Shown piece after piece: positions 8,044-19,703 of a stretch of DNA of 64,000 nt. The first letter of the stretch is position 1, and each line of letters opens with the position of its first letter. The notes under the pieces were generated by a model, which was given only the letters and a program-made list of their open reading frames with translations, was not told the origin of the DNA and did not search any database. The translations under genes and the position numbers were made by a program. Origin of the DNA: Akkermansiaceae bacterium (GTDB lineage: Bacteria; Verrucomicrobiota; Verrucomicrobiia; Verrucomicrobiales; Akkermansiaceae); assembly GCA_019634595.1 (NCBI GenBank), contig JAHCBC010000005.1, forward strand, positions 62,001-126,000. The letters are read 5' to 3'.

Positions 8044-9129
8044 CTAACAGTTCCCCGCCCGGCGCTTCCGTTTCACCGGCAGTCCGAGGATCTTGTATAC
8101 CCGGCGCTCGTCACTCCTCAGCCCGGCGGTGCCATCCGTCCTGCGGAGGCGGGGAGGACGGAGGTGCATGATCTTGTAAAGGTCGCCTGTCCGGTAGGCG
8201 GCCAGCAAGGCGGGGTGGATGTAGTATTTCCGGCAGGTGGCCGGAGTGTGGTGCAGGCGCAGCGCGGTGTCCTTGATGGCTTGGCGGATGACCCTTTCCC
8301 GCGCGGTGCGGGTGTCCGGTGGCAGTTCGCGGGAAAGTTCCCGCGCGCACAGCACGGTGGCCTTCCAGGTGCGGAACTGCTTGGCGGTGTATTCCCCTCC
8401 GGTGATCTCCTTCAGCCAGTCGTTCACGTCCGCGGTGCCGATGTCGTGGAAGCCGCCGTGCGGATCCTCATAGCGGAAAAGGTGCTGTCCGGGGAGTTCC
8501 TGCAGCTCCGACACAAGCCGGACGAGCCGCGGGTTGGCGATCTCCGCGAGGTGTTCCTGCCCGGCTTTTCCACGGAACTTCAGCGTGAGCTGGCCGTCCA
8601 CTTCGCGCAGATGGCGGTTGAGCAGGTTGGACAGTCCGAAGGTGCGGTTCTCCTTTTCATACCTGGAGTTGCCGATGCGGTAGCCGGTGCTGTCCAGCAG
8701 CGCGACGATGCCGGCGATGACCCGGTCCCGCGTGAGCATGGGCCGGGAAAGGGCCTTCACCACCTGCTGGCGGATGCGCGGCAGCGCGGCGGCGAAAGAA
8801 GACAGCAGCCCGTATTTCCGGTCAGCCGACCCGGCGTGCCAGTGGGGATGGTAGCGGTATTGCTTCCGTCCGCGGGCGTCGATGCCGGTCGCCTGGAGGT
8901 GGCCGTCCGGCCGCATGCAGATCCATACGCTTTCATAGGCGGGAGGCACGGCCAGCGACAGGATGCGGCGGCGCTCCGCCCGGTCCGCCAGCGCCTTTCC
9001 ATCCGGCAGCAGGAAGCTGAAGCCGGTGCCGCGCCGGTGCCGCCGGTAGCCCGGCATGGTGTCCGTGGTATAGACCAGGCGGACGATGCCTTCCCCGCTC
9101 CGCACGGCGATGACGCGTGGCTTTTTCAT
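8044..9129 (-). CDS. Type IB DNA topoisomerase (poxvirus-like)
   Basis: 361 residues. It relaxes supercoils by nicking one strand through a 3'-phosphotyrosyl intermediate. Family landmarks in order: an N-terminal beta domain with RRHRRGTGF, the QYRYHPHW segment near residue 90, DRVIAGIVALLDSTGYRIGN, the RYEKENRTFGLSNL catalytic stretch, LKFRGKAGQEH (general-acid Lys and Arg), the KQFRTWKATV segment, and the nucleophile Tyr in CRKYYIHP at about residues 302-303. The C-terminus is strongly basic. Its ATG overlaps the stop of the upstream gene by 4 bp, so it is translationally coupled to it. Confidence 0.93.
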   Translation of the reverse strand: MKKPRVIAVRSGEGIVRLVYTTDTMPGYRRHRRGTGFSFLLPDGKALADRAERRRILSLAVPPAYESVWICMRPDGHLQATGIDARGRKQYRYHPHWHAGSADRKYGLLSSFAAALPRIRQQVVKALSRPMLTRDRVIAGIVALLDSTGYRIGNSRYEKENRTFGLSNLLNRHLREVDGQLTLKFRGKAGQEHLAEIANPRLVRLVSELQELPGQHLFRYEDPHGGFHDIGTADVNDWLKEITGGEYTAKQFRTWKATVLCARELSRELPPDTRTARERVIRQAIKDTALRLHHTPATCRKYYIHPALLAAYRTGDLYKIMHLRPPRLRRTDGTAGLRSDERRVYKILGLPVKRKRRAGNC

Positions 9130-9524
9130 GGCTCGATGTAGCCCGCCACCCGGGCGGCGAGGGCGGTGGGTTGCTCTGTGCCCGCGAACACGGCGCGGGC
9201 TTCACGGCTGCCGCCGCGCGGGATGAAGTCGATGGTCAGCGTGCTTTCCTTTTCGCCGGAGGCGAAGCCTGCGGTCACCACCACCATCACTTCCGCGGCG
9301 GTGGTGGAGCCCGTGTTGGTGATGTGGACGGGCACCACAGTGGTGCCGGAAACCTGCATGGCATCGCCCGTTTTCACATGAAAGGCGGCGGGTCCGTCCT
9401 CCAGCGCGAAGGCATCCCACCCGAGAAAGGCGACCATCCCGGCGACGAGCAGCACGCTGATGCCGAAGACCGCCCACTCCAGCGGGTTCTTCGTGTTCCG
9501 TCCGTCGTTGGATTTCGTGCTCAT
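9126..9524 (-). CDS. TIGR02588-like single-pass membrane protein
   Basis: 132 residues with one transmembrane helix at about 16-37 (EWAVFGISVLLVAGMVAFL) and a predicted extracytoplasmic beta-sandwich-like domain (PVHITNTGSTTAAEVMVVV...). The sequence and its position next to a TIGR02587-type protein match the small family known to be paired with it. Overlaps of 4 bp at both ends, with the upstream membrane protein and with topoisomerase IB, show a tightly coupled operon. Function unknown. Confidence 0.75.
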   Translation of the reverse strand: MSTKSNDGRNTKNPLEWAVFGISVLLVAGMVAFLGWDAFALEDGPAAFHVKTGDAMQVSGTTVVPVHITNTGSTTAAEVMVVVTAGFASGEKESTLTIDFIPRGGSREARAVFAGTEQPTALAARVAGYIEP

Positions 9525-10414
9525 GATGGATCGTCCTTTCCGCCCTTTTCATCGCGGGTGCTGGTCTGCAGCAGGAAGCGCCCGGCGGAGGCACCCAGCG
9601 CGGCGGGCAGGGAGAGCACCACCGTCATGGCGATGACCAGCGGTGCGGGCCGCCCGTCCAGCTTGCCGAAAAACCACAGCGCGGAGACGGACGCCACCAG
9701 CGCCACCGCGTAGCTGGTGATGACGCCGCGGGCCTTCAGGCACACATTTTCCGTCAAGGTATGGGCCTCCGCCCCCCGGAAGTCCGTGAAATGCAGGATG
9801 AGCGAAGAAAGACCCAGCCCGCAGGCCACCATCAGCAGCAGCTTCCACGACGGGCTTTCCATCGCAATGACGCCGATCTCATCCGTCGGTGCGATGTTGG
9901 CCGCGAACAGCACCGCACCGCACAGGGCGATGGCGGTCTGCGGCAGGTAGGATTTCCGCCGGTCCTCGTCTCCATCACCGGCCAGACCTTCATCCCCATC
10001 GTCCGGCGCGCCGAGCTGGGCGGTGCCCACCGACACGCCGATGGCCACCGTCATCGCCTCCATGATGATCTTCCCGCCAATCTCCGTGGCCGTCATCTCC
10101 AGGTTCAGCCGGTCCGTGATCCACAGCACCCCCGCCGCCACCAGGATGCCGAGGCCCATTTCCTCCACCGAGTCGATCACCACTTCCAGAAACGAGGCAT
10201 CCTTCCGCAGGCCGACGAAGCGGTTGTAGATCAACAGCAGGCAGAACGTCGCCAGCACGTAGAGCAGGATCCGCAGCGGGTGCAGGATGAAGCCCGCCCA
10301 CCATACCTCCATCGTGAAAAGCAGCGGCATGGCGAACATCAGCCCACCCGCCAGACCACGACCGTACTCCTGCATGGACTGCGCGGGGGTCCGGGCATGG
10401 CTGAAGTCGATCAT
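9521..10414 (-). CDS. TIGR02587-like multi-pass integral membrane protein
   Basis: 297 residues with about seven hydrophobic helices (for example LAGGLMFAMPLLFTMEVWW near 20-40, ILLYVLATFCLLLIYN, GLGILVAAGVLWI, IALCGAVLFAANIAP, KLLLMVACGLGLSSLIL, SYAVALVASVSALWFF and LVIAMTVVLSLPAALGA). An acidic cytoplasmic loop, APDDGDEGLAGDGDEDRR, lies mid-protein. The start chosen is ATG 10414 (MIDFSHARTPAQ), matching the usual family N-terminus. First gene of the trio with the TIGR02588-like protein and topoisomerase IB. The role is undescribed. Confidence 0.8.
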   Translation of the reverse strand: MIDFSHARTPAQSMQEYGRGLAGGLMFAMPLLFTMEVWWAGFILHPLRILLYVLATFCLLLIYNRFVGLRKDASFLEVVIDSVEEMGLGILVAAGVLWITDRLNLEMTATEIGGKIIMEAMTVAIGVSVGTAQLGAPDDGDEGLAGDGDEDRRKSYLPQTAIALCGAVLFAANIAPTDEIGVIAMESPSWKLLLMVACGLGLSSLILHFTDFRGAEAHTLTENVCLKARGVITSYAVALVASVSALWFFGKLDGRPAPLVIAMTVVLSLPAALGASAGRFLLQTSTRDEKGGKDDPS

Positions 10415-10540
10415 GGCTCGGCTCCATTTTCGCAAACTACGTGCCATGAGCCATTTTCCGTGGCTTCATGGAGTTGAGGAGGAGCTGAAAGAGAAAGGGT
10501 TGCAGGAAGGTGAGGAACGGAGGGCGAAATGCATTATTAG

Positions 10541-10690
10541 AGGCAGGGATCGACCTCCGGGCGGTCCGGTGGTGAGAAATCACCAAGTTCTTCCGATTCC
10601 GCATCTAACAGATGGCATCAACATGTAGTCGTCGTCGTAAGATATTGGTGGCTATAACCCACCGGACCGCCCGGAGGTCGGTCCCTGCCT
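10541..10690. repeat. Long inverted repeat (family J)
   Basis: Arm 10541-10572 (starting AGGCAGGG, ending GGTCCGGTGG) matches the reverse complement of 10659-10690 at 31 of 32 positions. The spacer of 86 nt contains no recognised gene. This size and layout fit a two-armed mobile palindromic element rather than a transcription terminator. Confidence 0.7.
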
Positions 10691-10771
10691 TTCGGACTGC
10701 GAATGGCGGAGCCATTCGGCGGCATTTTCTGAGGGCACAACGGAGTGTGCCCTCCATGATGCTTCTTCTCA

Positions 10772-10793
10772 CGCATCATCATATCGTGATGCG
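10772..10793. promoter_or_regulatory. Dyad upstream of metH (possible operator)
   Basis: CGCATCA (10772-10778) and TGATGCG (10787-10793) are perfect 7-bp inverted arms separated by 8 nt, 45 bp before the metH start. Unlike the intergenic repeats, no second copy was noticed in the window, which favours a local regulatory site. The binding protein is unknown. Confidence 0.35.
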
Positions 10794-10838
10794 AAGATTT
10801 GTTTCTTGAGCAGCGGGTTTTCCGGCATAGGCTGCGGC

Positions 10839-11933
10839 ATGCCGCAAGCCGATCCCACCGATGACCTGAAGAAGTCCCTTTCCGAACGGATTCTCGTTCT
10901 GGACGGAGCGATGGGCACCACCATCCGGACCTACGGACTGGGGGAGAAAGATGCGCGGGGCGAGCGCTTCGCGGACACGGACAAGGACTTGCTGAACAAC
11001 GGCGACATCCTCTCCATCACCCGTCCGGACGTCATCGGTGACATCCACAAGCGGTTCTACGAGGCGGGTTCCCACATCTGCGAGACGAACACCTTTTCCG
11101 CCACCAGCATCGCCCAGAGCGAGTTCTTCGTGGAGGATCCGCGGGAGCATGGCGGGCGGAAGGATCCGGAGTTCTTCCAGAAGATCCTGGAGAACCCGTT
11201 CCTGAAAGACCTGGCCTGGGAGCTGAACTACGAATCCTCCCGGCTGTGCCGGAAATGGGCGGACAACATCGGCAGCGACACCGGCATCCGCCGCTATGTG
11301 GCCGGTGCCATCGGGCCGCTCACCGTTTCCCTCACCAACGGCCCGGATGCGAATGATCCCGCCTTCCGCGTGGTCACGTTCGACCAGGTGCTGGAGGACT
11401 ACAAACACCAGGTCCGCGCGCTCATCGAGGGCGGCTGCGACATCCTCATGGTGGAGACCATTTTCGATTCCCTCAACGCGAAGGCCGCCGTCGTGGCGAT
11501 CCAAGAAGTGTATGGGGAAATGAAGCACCGCCTGCCGGTCATCGTCTCCGCCGCCGTCGGCCGTGGCGGGGAAACCATGATCTCCGCGCAGAAGGTGGAG
11601 GCGTTGTGGAACGCCTTCGCCCACATCGACCCGCTGGCCATCGGTCTGAACTGCTCCCTCGGTCCGGACCTGATGAAGCCTTTCCTGGAGGAACTCTCCG
11701 CCTGCGCCGCCACCCACGTCTCCTGCTATCCCAACGCCGGCCTGCCGAACCCGCTGGCCCCGACCGGCTTCGACCTCGAGCCGCCGCACATGCACGACTA
11801 CATGGCCGAATTCGCCGGAGCCGGGCTGCTCAACCTTGCAGGTGGCTGCTGCGGAAACACCCCGGAGCACGTCGCCGCCATCGCACAGGCCGTCGCCAAA
11901 TACGCGCCGCGGCAGGTGCCGGTGATTGGTTGA
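10839..11933 (+). CDS. metH: Methionine synthase, homocysteine-binding half (split MetH, N-terminal part)
   Basis: 364 residues covering only the homocysteine S-methyltransferase module of cobalamin-dependent methionine synthase. It begins LSERILVLDGAMGTTIRTYGL. The zinc ligands are Cys272 (GLNCSLGPD) and Cys337-Cys338 (GGCCGNTPEH), corresponding to the three zinc cysteines of E. coli MetH. The product ends VAKYAPRQVPVIG, exactly where full-length MetH enters the linker to the folate domain. ATG 10839 is the first methionine; an in-frame TTG lies upstream at 10806. The TGA stop is completed by the first two bases of a family B repeat. The folate, cobalamin and activation modules follow as a separate gene at 12089. 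The two products would have to associate to make methionine. Confidence 0.92.
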   Translation: MPQADPTDDLKKSLSERILVLDGAMGTTIRTYGLGEKDARGERFADTDKDLLNNGDILSITRPDVIGDIHKRFYEAGSHICETNTFSATSIAQSEFFVEDPREHGGRKDPEFFQKILENPFLKDLAWELNYESSRLCRKWADNIGSDTGIRRYVAGAIGPLTVSLTNGPDANDPAFRVVTFDQVLEDYKHQVRALIEGGCDILMVETIFDSLNAKAAVVAIQEVYGEMKHRLPVIVSAAVGRGGETMISAQKVEALWNAFAHIDPLAIGLNCSLGPDLMKPFLEELSACAATHVSCYPNAGLPNPLAPTGFDLEPPHMHDYMAEFAGAGLLNLAGGCCGNTPEHVAAIAQAVAKYAPRQVPVIG

Positions 11934-12088
11934 ACATCGAACATCGAACGCCCAACATCGAACATCGAAATGAAGAGATTCCCAGTTCTGCTCTGTCCGT
12001 TTTCCCGGATGCTTTCGCTCCCACCGGCCACTCCATCCCTTTCTTCCATTCAGCGTTCGATGTTGGATGTTCAATGTTCGATGTTCCC
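11932..12088. repeat. Family B inverted-repeat element lying exactly in the MetH linker
   Basis: The left arm (about 11932-11970) is a tandem of AACATCGAAC-type units; the right arm (about 12053-12086) is its inverted counterpart, ending GATGTTC. The element occupies the whole gap between the two metH genes: its leading GA forms part of the upstream TGA stop, and its end lies 2 bp before the downstream ATG. It is the same family as 4943-5257 and 15557-15733. Confidence 0.8.
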
Positions 12089-15556
<3,468 letters not shown>

Positions 15557-15733
15557 GGGAACATCGAACATTGAAGTGGTTCCGGAGGCGGAGTCTTCCG
15601 GGCGGTTAGGGCGTTTTTTAATCTGCGCCTGGAAGAAACGCCATCCACCCATAGATGGTCCTTTGTTCTCCCCGCGCCAAACACCCCTTCTTCCCTTCAA
15701 AGTTCGATGTTGGGCGTTCGATGTTCGATGTTC
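15557..15733. repeat. Family B inverted-repeat element after metH
   Basis: The left arm begins directly after the metH TGA stop (GGGAACATCGAACATTGAAG) and the inverted right arm lies at about 15695-15733. The roughly 115 bp between them show no gene. This is the third copy of the family in the window, again abutting a stop codon. Confidence 0.7.
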
Positions 15734-15790
15734 AGCGCCGCGAAATAATCCACTAGACGCCCGCCGGAAGCCAACGCACGTTCGTTCAAC

Positions 15791-16732
15791 ATGAAACTCA
15801 TGACCCATACCCGGGCGGCGCTGCTGTCCCTTCTTTGCACGGGCATCTCGTTCGCCGCGGGCGAGGGCTGGAGCACCGATTACGAAGCGGCGAAAAAGGA
15901 AGCCGCCGGAGCGAAGAAATCCCTGCTGATCGACTTCACCGGATCCGACTGGTGCGGCTGGTGCATCAAGCTCAATGATGAGGTCTTCAAGCATGACACG
16001 TTCAAGAACGGCGTGAAGGACAAGTTCGTCCTGCTGGAGCTGGACTATCCGCAGGACAAGTCCGGCCAGTCGGAGGCGCTGCAGAAGCAGAACGAGGAAC
16101 TGGCGAAGAAATACGTCGTTGAGGGCTTCCCGACCATCCTGCTGGCCGATGAGGAAGGCCGCCCGTTCGCCGCGACCGGCTATGAACCGGGTGGCCCGGC
16201 GGAGTATGTGAAGCACCTCGACACGCTGCTGGAGAAGCGCAAGGCGCGTGACGAAGGATTCGCCGCCGCAGAGAAGCTCGAGGGAGCGGCCAAGGCGAAG
16301 GCCCTGGTGGGTGTGCTGGAGGGGATGGAACTCAGCGACGCGATGGTTTCCGGCTTCTACGTCTCCACCGTGGACGCGATCAAGAAGGCGGATCCGGAGG
16401 ACTCCACCGGCTTCGTGAAGAAGCAGGAGGCGAAAGGACGTATCACCAAGTTCGAGGCGGATCTCAATGCCCTCGCGGAGAAGCAGGACTTCGACGGTGC
16501 CCTGGCACTCATCGACAAGACCCTCAAGGAAGGCGGCATGGAGCCGGAGGATACCCAGCGCGTCACCCTCATGCGTGGTCTGGTCTATGCGGAGCAGGGG
16601 AAATTCGACGAAGCGATCAAGGCCGTGGACGAAGCGAAGAAAGTCGCTCCGGAAAGCGAAGCCGCCGTCCAGATGGATGGCCTGAAGAAGCAGCTTGAGG
16701 CGATGAAAGCCCACGGCAAACCGGCGGAATAA
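15791..16732 (+). CDS. Exported thioredoxin-like protein with C-terminal helical region
   Basis: 313 residues. A signal peptide ends near residue 23 (SLLCTGISFAAGEG). The thioredoxin fold occupies about 30-145 with the active-site CGWC in GSDWCGWCIKL near residue 55 and the cis-Pro loop GFPTILL. The C-terminal 150 residues are helical, with a TPR-like unit (LMRGLVYAEQGKFDEAIKAVDEAKK). Such proteins act as periplasmic thiol oxidoreductases or chaperones; the partner is unknown. A strong rho-independent terminator follows at 16760. Confidence 0.85.
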   Translation: MKLMTHTRAALLSLLCTGISFAAGEGWSTDYEAAKKEAAGAKKSLLIDFTGSDWCGWCIKLNDEVFKHDTFKNGVKDKFVLLELDYPQDKSGQSEALQKQNEELAKKYVVEGFPTILLADEEGRPFAATGYEPGGPAEYVKHLDTLLEKRKARDEGFAAAEKLEGAAKAKALVGVLEGMELSDAMVSGFYVSTVDAIKKADPEDSTGFVKKQEAKGRITKFEADLNALAEKQDFDGALALIDKTLKEGGMEPEDTQRVTLMRGLVYAEQGKFDEAIKAVDEAKKVAPESEAAVQMDGLKKQLEAMKAHGKPAE

Positions 16733-16759
16733 GCACCGCGCTCCCCACGATTCAACGGA

Positions 16760-16788
16760 CGCCGGAAGGGATGCCTTCCGGCGTTTTT
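16760..16788 (+). terminator. Rho-independent terminator after the thioredoxin-like gene
   Basis: CGCCGGAAGG and CCTTCCGGCG form a perfect 10-bp stem with a 4-nt loop, followed by seven T residues. It lies 28 bp after the stop at 16732 and ends about 40 bp before the next start, so the next gene must have its own promoter. Confidence 0.93.
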
Positions 16789-16830
16789 TTGTGCATTGAG
16801 CGGAGCGTGGTTTCCGACCACGGTCCGGCC

Positions 16831-17463
16831 ATGCGTTTGGTCTTCCTGTTCCTCGGCCTGGCCATGGTGGTCCTGGCCACCTGGTTGGTCTGGGGCGGCT
16901 CATGGGATGAGCGGCTCACCCTCGATGGTACCGCCGCATGGATCGGCGCGGGAGGGAGCTGGGCATGGGCGGCGGGCATCGGCCTGCTGGCGGCGGATCT
17001 GGTGCTGCCCATACCGGCCACCGTGGTCATGGCGGCGCTGGGTTACATCTATGGCCCGTGGCTCGGTGCGGTGCTCGCTTTCACCGGCACCATGCTGGCG
17101 GCCGCCACCGGCTACGGACTGGGCAGGATCATGGGGGAGGGATTCGTCCGCCGCTGGCTGGGGGATGCGGACTATGAAAGGGGGCGGAAATTTTTCGCGA
17201 ACGGCGGTGGCTGGATGGTCACGCTGTCACGCGCCATCCCCATCCTGCCGGAGACGGTGTCCTGCATGGCGGGCATCTCGCGCATGCCTTTCGGCCGGTT
17301 CCTGCTCGCCTCCGCCTGCGGAAATCTGCCCATGGCAGCCGTTTTCGCCGCCATCGGAGCCAGCGGGAAAGACGCTCCCGGTTGGGCCGTGGCGACCAGC
17401 ATCCTGGTGCCGGGCGTGCTGTGGTTCATCGCGCGGAGAAAGCTGAGGGCGGGAACGCCGTGA
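16831..17463 (+). CDS. VTT-domain (SNARE-associated/TVP38-DedA type) membrane protein
   Basis: 210 residues with five to six hydrophobic helices. The VTT core lies at about 55-175: LLAADLVLPIPATVVMAALGYIYGPWLGAVLAFTGTMLAAATGYGLGR, then TLSRAIPILPETVSCMAGISRMPFGRFLLASACGNLP. The double P motif and the R...P.....G..G...F pattern typify this family, whose members support membrane homeostasis and are proposed lipid scramblases. ATG 16831 gives a normal N-terminal helix; the upstream open frame runs back into the terminator. Confidence 0.85.
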   Translation: MRLVFLFLGLAMVVLATWLVWGGSWDERLTLDGTAAWIGAGGSWAWAAGIGLLAADLVLPIPATVVMAALGYIYGPWLGAVLAFTGTMLAAATGYGLGRIMGEGFVRRWLGDADYERGRKFFANGGGWMVTLSRAIPILPETVSCMAGISRMPFGRFLLASACGNLPMAAVFAAIGASGKDAPGWAVATSILVPGVLWFIARRKLRAGTP

Positions 17464-17465
17464 CA

Positions 17466-17657
17466 GACGCTGGGAGCGCCGGTCTTCAGACCGGCATCTT
17501 CTGCTCTGGAATGGCTGCCATCCCAAGTCCTCCTGTCCCAGATGACATGACCTGTCTCCATCCATCATGTCCTCCGCGTCATGATGCCATCCGCTGGGCA
17601 GAGGGAGAATTTTCCCACAAAGACGCCGGTTTGGAGACCAGCGCTCCCAGCGGGGAA
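17466..17657. repeat. Family A palindrome pair upstream of cinA
   Basis: GCCGGTCTTCAGACCGGC lies at about 17478-17495, preceded by GGGAGC. An inverted relative, GCCGGTTTGGAGACCAGC followed by GCTCCC, lies at about 17626-17650. The two outer flanks (CTGGGAGCG and CGCTCCCAG) are complementary, as expected for one composite element of about 190 bp. Confidence 0.6.
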
Positions 17658-17708
17658 GCCCACTACCCGGCACTTGCCCGCGGCCCCGTCCCGGCGCAGG
17701 CTGTGGCC

Positions 17709-18941
17709 GTGAGAATCGAGATCCTGAATACCGGAACGGAGCTGCTGCTGGGCAACACGCTGAACACGCATGGCGCGTGGTTCGGGCGGGAACTTTTCAA
17801 GCTGGGCCTGAGGATCACCCGCCAGACGACGGTGCCCGACGGTGAGGCGATCCGGGACGCTCTGGCGGAAGCCGTGAGCCGTGCGGACGCGGTCATCGTC
17901 ACCGGCGGCCTCGGGCCGACGAGCGATGACCTTACGCGTGAGATCACCGCGGAGGTGCTGGGCGCGGATCTCATCACGGACGAGGCGGCGGTGCGCTCGC
18001 TGGAGGCGTTTTTCGCCATGCGCGGAAAGGCGATGGCGGAGTCCAACCTGAAGCAGGCGCTGGTCATCGTCGGCGCGGATGTCCTTCCGAACCCGAACGG
18101 CACCGCGCCCGGCATCTACGTGCCGCCGCGCCTCAATGAGCGCGGGAACTGCGCCATCTTCCTGCTGCCGGGGCCGCCTCGCGAACTCTACCCCATGTTC
18201 CACAATGAGGTGGTGCCCCGGCTCCGCGCCCTTTCCGGCATCGAGACGTTCAACGACGTGCTGGAAATGAAGTTTACCGGCATCGGTGAGAGTGACTTCC
18301 ACCAGGGCATCGACGCGCGGCTCGCCGCCGTGCCGGGGCTGGAGTATGGCTACTGCGCCCACGTGGGTGAGGTGGACCTGCGTCTGATCGGAAATGCGGA
18401 CGCGCTGCAGGCGGGGCGGGGGATCGCGCTGGGTGCTTTTGAAAACAATCTCATCAGTGAGGACGGCAGCTCGCTGGAGCGCACGGTGGTGCGCCTGCTC
18501 ACGGGAAAGATGTGGAAGCTGGCCACGGCGGAAAGCTGCACCGGCGGGCTGATCGCCAACCGGATCACCAACGTGCCGGGGTCCAGCATCGTCTTCACCC
18601 ACGGCTTCGTCACCTATGCGAACGAGGCGAAGACCGGCCTGCTGGGCGTGTCCCCGGAGAGCATCACGGAATACGGTGCGGTGAGCGAGCCGGTGGCGCG
18701 CCAGATGGCGGAGGGCGCGCTGCGCGTGGGCGGGGCGGATGTCGCGCTGTCCATCACCGGCATCGCCGGGCCGGGCGGTGGATCGGATGAAAAGCCGATC
18801 GGGACCGCGTGGATCGGCCTCGCCATCAAGGGCCGTGAGACGCTGGCGCTGAAGGTCTATCACCCGCGCAAGCGGAAGGACTTCAAGCAGGCCGCCAGCC
18901 AGTCCGCGCTGGATTTCCTGCGGCGGACGGTCAGGGGATAA
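17709..18941 (+). CDS. cinA: CinA-like protein (ADP-ribose pyrophosphatase / NMN deamidase type)
   Basis: 410 residues, matching CinA. The N-terminal MoCF-like domain (1-170) begins RIEILNTGTELLLGNTLNTHG and includes VTGGLGPTSDDLTREI and LPGPPRELYPMF. The C-terminal PncC deamidase domain (about 255-410) includes KLATAESCTGGLIANRITNVPGSS, TYANEAKTGLLGV, and SITGIAGPGGGSDEKPIGTAWIGLA. Proteins of this family recycle pyridine nucleotides by deamidating NMN and hydrolysing ADP-ribose. The start is probably GTG 17709 (VRIEIL); another GTG lies two codons upstream. The longer open frame reads through repeats and has no family similarity. Confidence 0.93.
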   Translation: MRIEILNTGTELLLGNTLNTHGAWFGRELFKLGLRITRQTTVPDGEAIRDALAEAVSRADAVIVTGGLGPTSDDLTREITAEVLGADLITDEAAVRSLEAFFAMRGKAMAESNLKQALVIVGADVLPNPNGTAPGIYVPPRLNERGNCAIFLLPGPPRELYPMFHNEVVPRLRALSGIETFNDVLEMKFTGIGESDFHQGIDARLAAVPGLEYGYCAHVGEVDLRLIGNADALQAGRGIALGAFENNLISEDGSSLERTVVRLLTGKMWKLATAESCTGGLIANRITNVPGSSIVFTHGFVTYANEAKTGLLGVSPESITEYGAVSEPVARQMAEGALRVGGADVALSITGIAGPGGGSDEKPIGTAWIGLAIKGRETLALKVYHPRKRKDFKQAASQSALDFLRRTVRG

Positions 18942-18970
18942 GGGGACAGCCACAGTTCTTCAACACGCCG

Positions 18971-19696
18971 CTACGGACGGGAGGTCATTTCCTCTTCGAT
19001 GAAATCCTTCTGCCGGGCGATGGGCACGATCTTGATGCCGCCCGCCAGATAGTGGATGATGCCATGCGAGATGATGAGTCCCATGACGGACACCCACAGC
19101 GGACAGAGCTTCATCGCGGTCACCACGAGGTAGAGCGCGAGGAAGATGGTATGCAGGAAAACGAGCACGACCGGGTGCTTCAGCGCCGGGCCAACGAGCT
19201 GGCCGCATGCGGGGCAGTTCCAGGAGGTGAACTTCGGCTCGGGGATCACGGAAATGGCTTCCACCCCATCCGGTTGTTGGCAGGACGGGCAGTGATAGGC
19301 ATAGGTGCGTCCGGATTTCTCCGGGGGTGTGGGATCTGCGGAAGGGCTGTTGGAGTTCCGCCAGCAGGTGATGAGCCGCAGGGAAGCCTGCGCCAGCAGT
19401 GCCAGGGCCAACCACCGGACGTAGGCCGGTGGAACGGCCGTGAAGATCCCCCGTTCCAGCCAGTTGGCATCCAAGGCGATGAGGAAGGTCCCGAGCATGG
19501 AGATGGTGAAAACGATGGCGAACGAGGAGAACAGGGAGGAGGCACGCTGTTCCGGCGGTGGCCTCACCATCAACATCGCCAGATTGGCGACGGCCACCGG
19601 CAGGATCCAAAGGTCCGTCACCACCCAGCACAGCGCGAGCGAGGCGACCATGAGAAGGTGCCATGCGATCAGTTTGCTGAGGGTGATGGAGGCCAT
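18971..19696 (-). CDS. Membrane protein with a zinc-ribbon-like loop
   Basis: 241 residues. Helices lie near 10-30, 30-48, 58-78 and 88-108, then a soluble loop with two CxxC pairs (YHCPSCQQ and WNCPACGQ) suited to binding zinc, and two further helices near 175-225. The C-terminus is cytoplasmic-looking (KIVPIARQKDFIEEEM). It lies 7 bp after the next upstream gene on the same strand and probably shares its transcript. No function can be assigned. Confidence 0.7.
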   Translation of the reverse strand: MASITLSKLIAWHLLMVASLALCWVVTDLWILPVAVANLAMLMVRPPPEQRASSLFSSFAIVFTISMLGTFLIALDANWLERGIFTAVPPAYVRWLALALLAQASLRLITCWRNSNSPSADPTPPEKSGRTYAYHCPSCQQPDGVEAISVIPEPKFTSWNCPACGQLVGPALKHPVVLVFLHTIFLALYLVVTAMKLCPLWVSVMGLIISHGIIHYLAGGIKIVPIARQKDFIEEEMTSRP

Positions 19697-19703
19697 GGGT
19701 GGG

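Larger units (their letters stand above)
10415..10838. other. Spacer of about 420 bp with a large inverted repeat and several hairpins, no gene seen
   Basis: The spacer separates two divergent transcription units. It holds a 32-nt inverted repeat (10541-10572 with 10659-10690, one mismatch, 86-nt spacer), a GAATGGC/GCCATTC hairpin near 10701-10717, a family L hairpin (GGGCACA/TGTGCCC) at 10733-10752, and a dyad at 10772-10793. No cobalamin or SAM riboswitch consensus was recognised. Confidence 0.6.

Noticed and set aside
10415..10838. Cobalamin or SAM riboswitch upstream of metH
   Set aside because: None of the conserved core sequences of these riboswitches was recognised; only simple hairpins and dyads are visible.
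15576..15794. Small proteins with MFDVRCS-like sequence near the family B repeats
   Set aside because: They are translations of the repeat arms in several frames and both orientations, a known source of spurious annotations.
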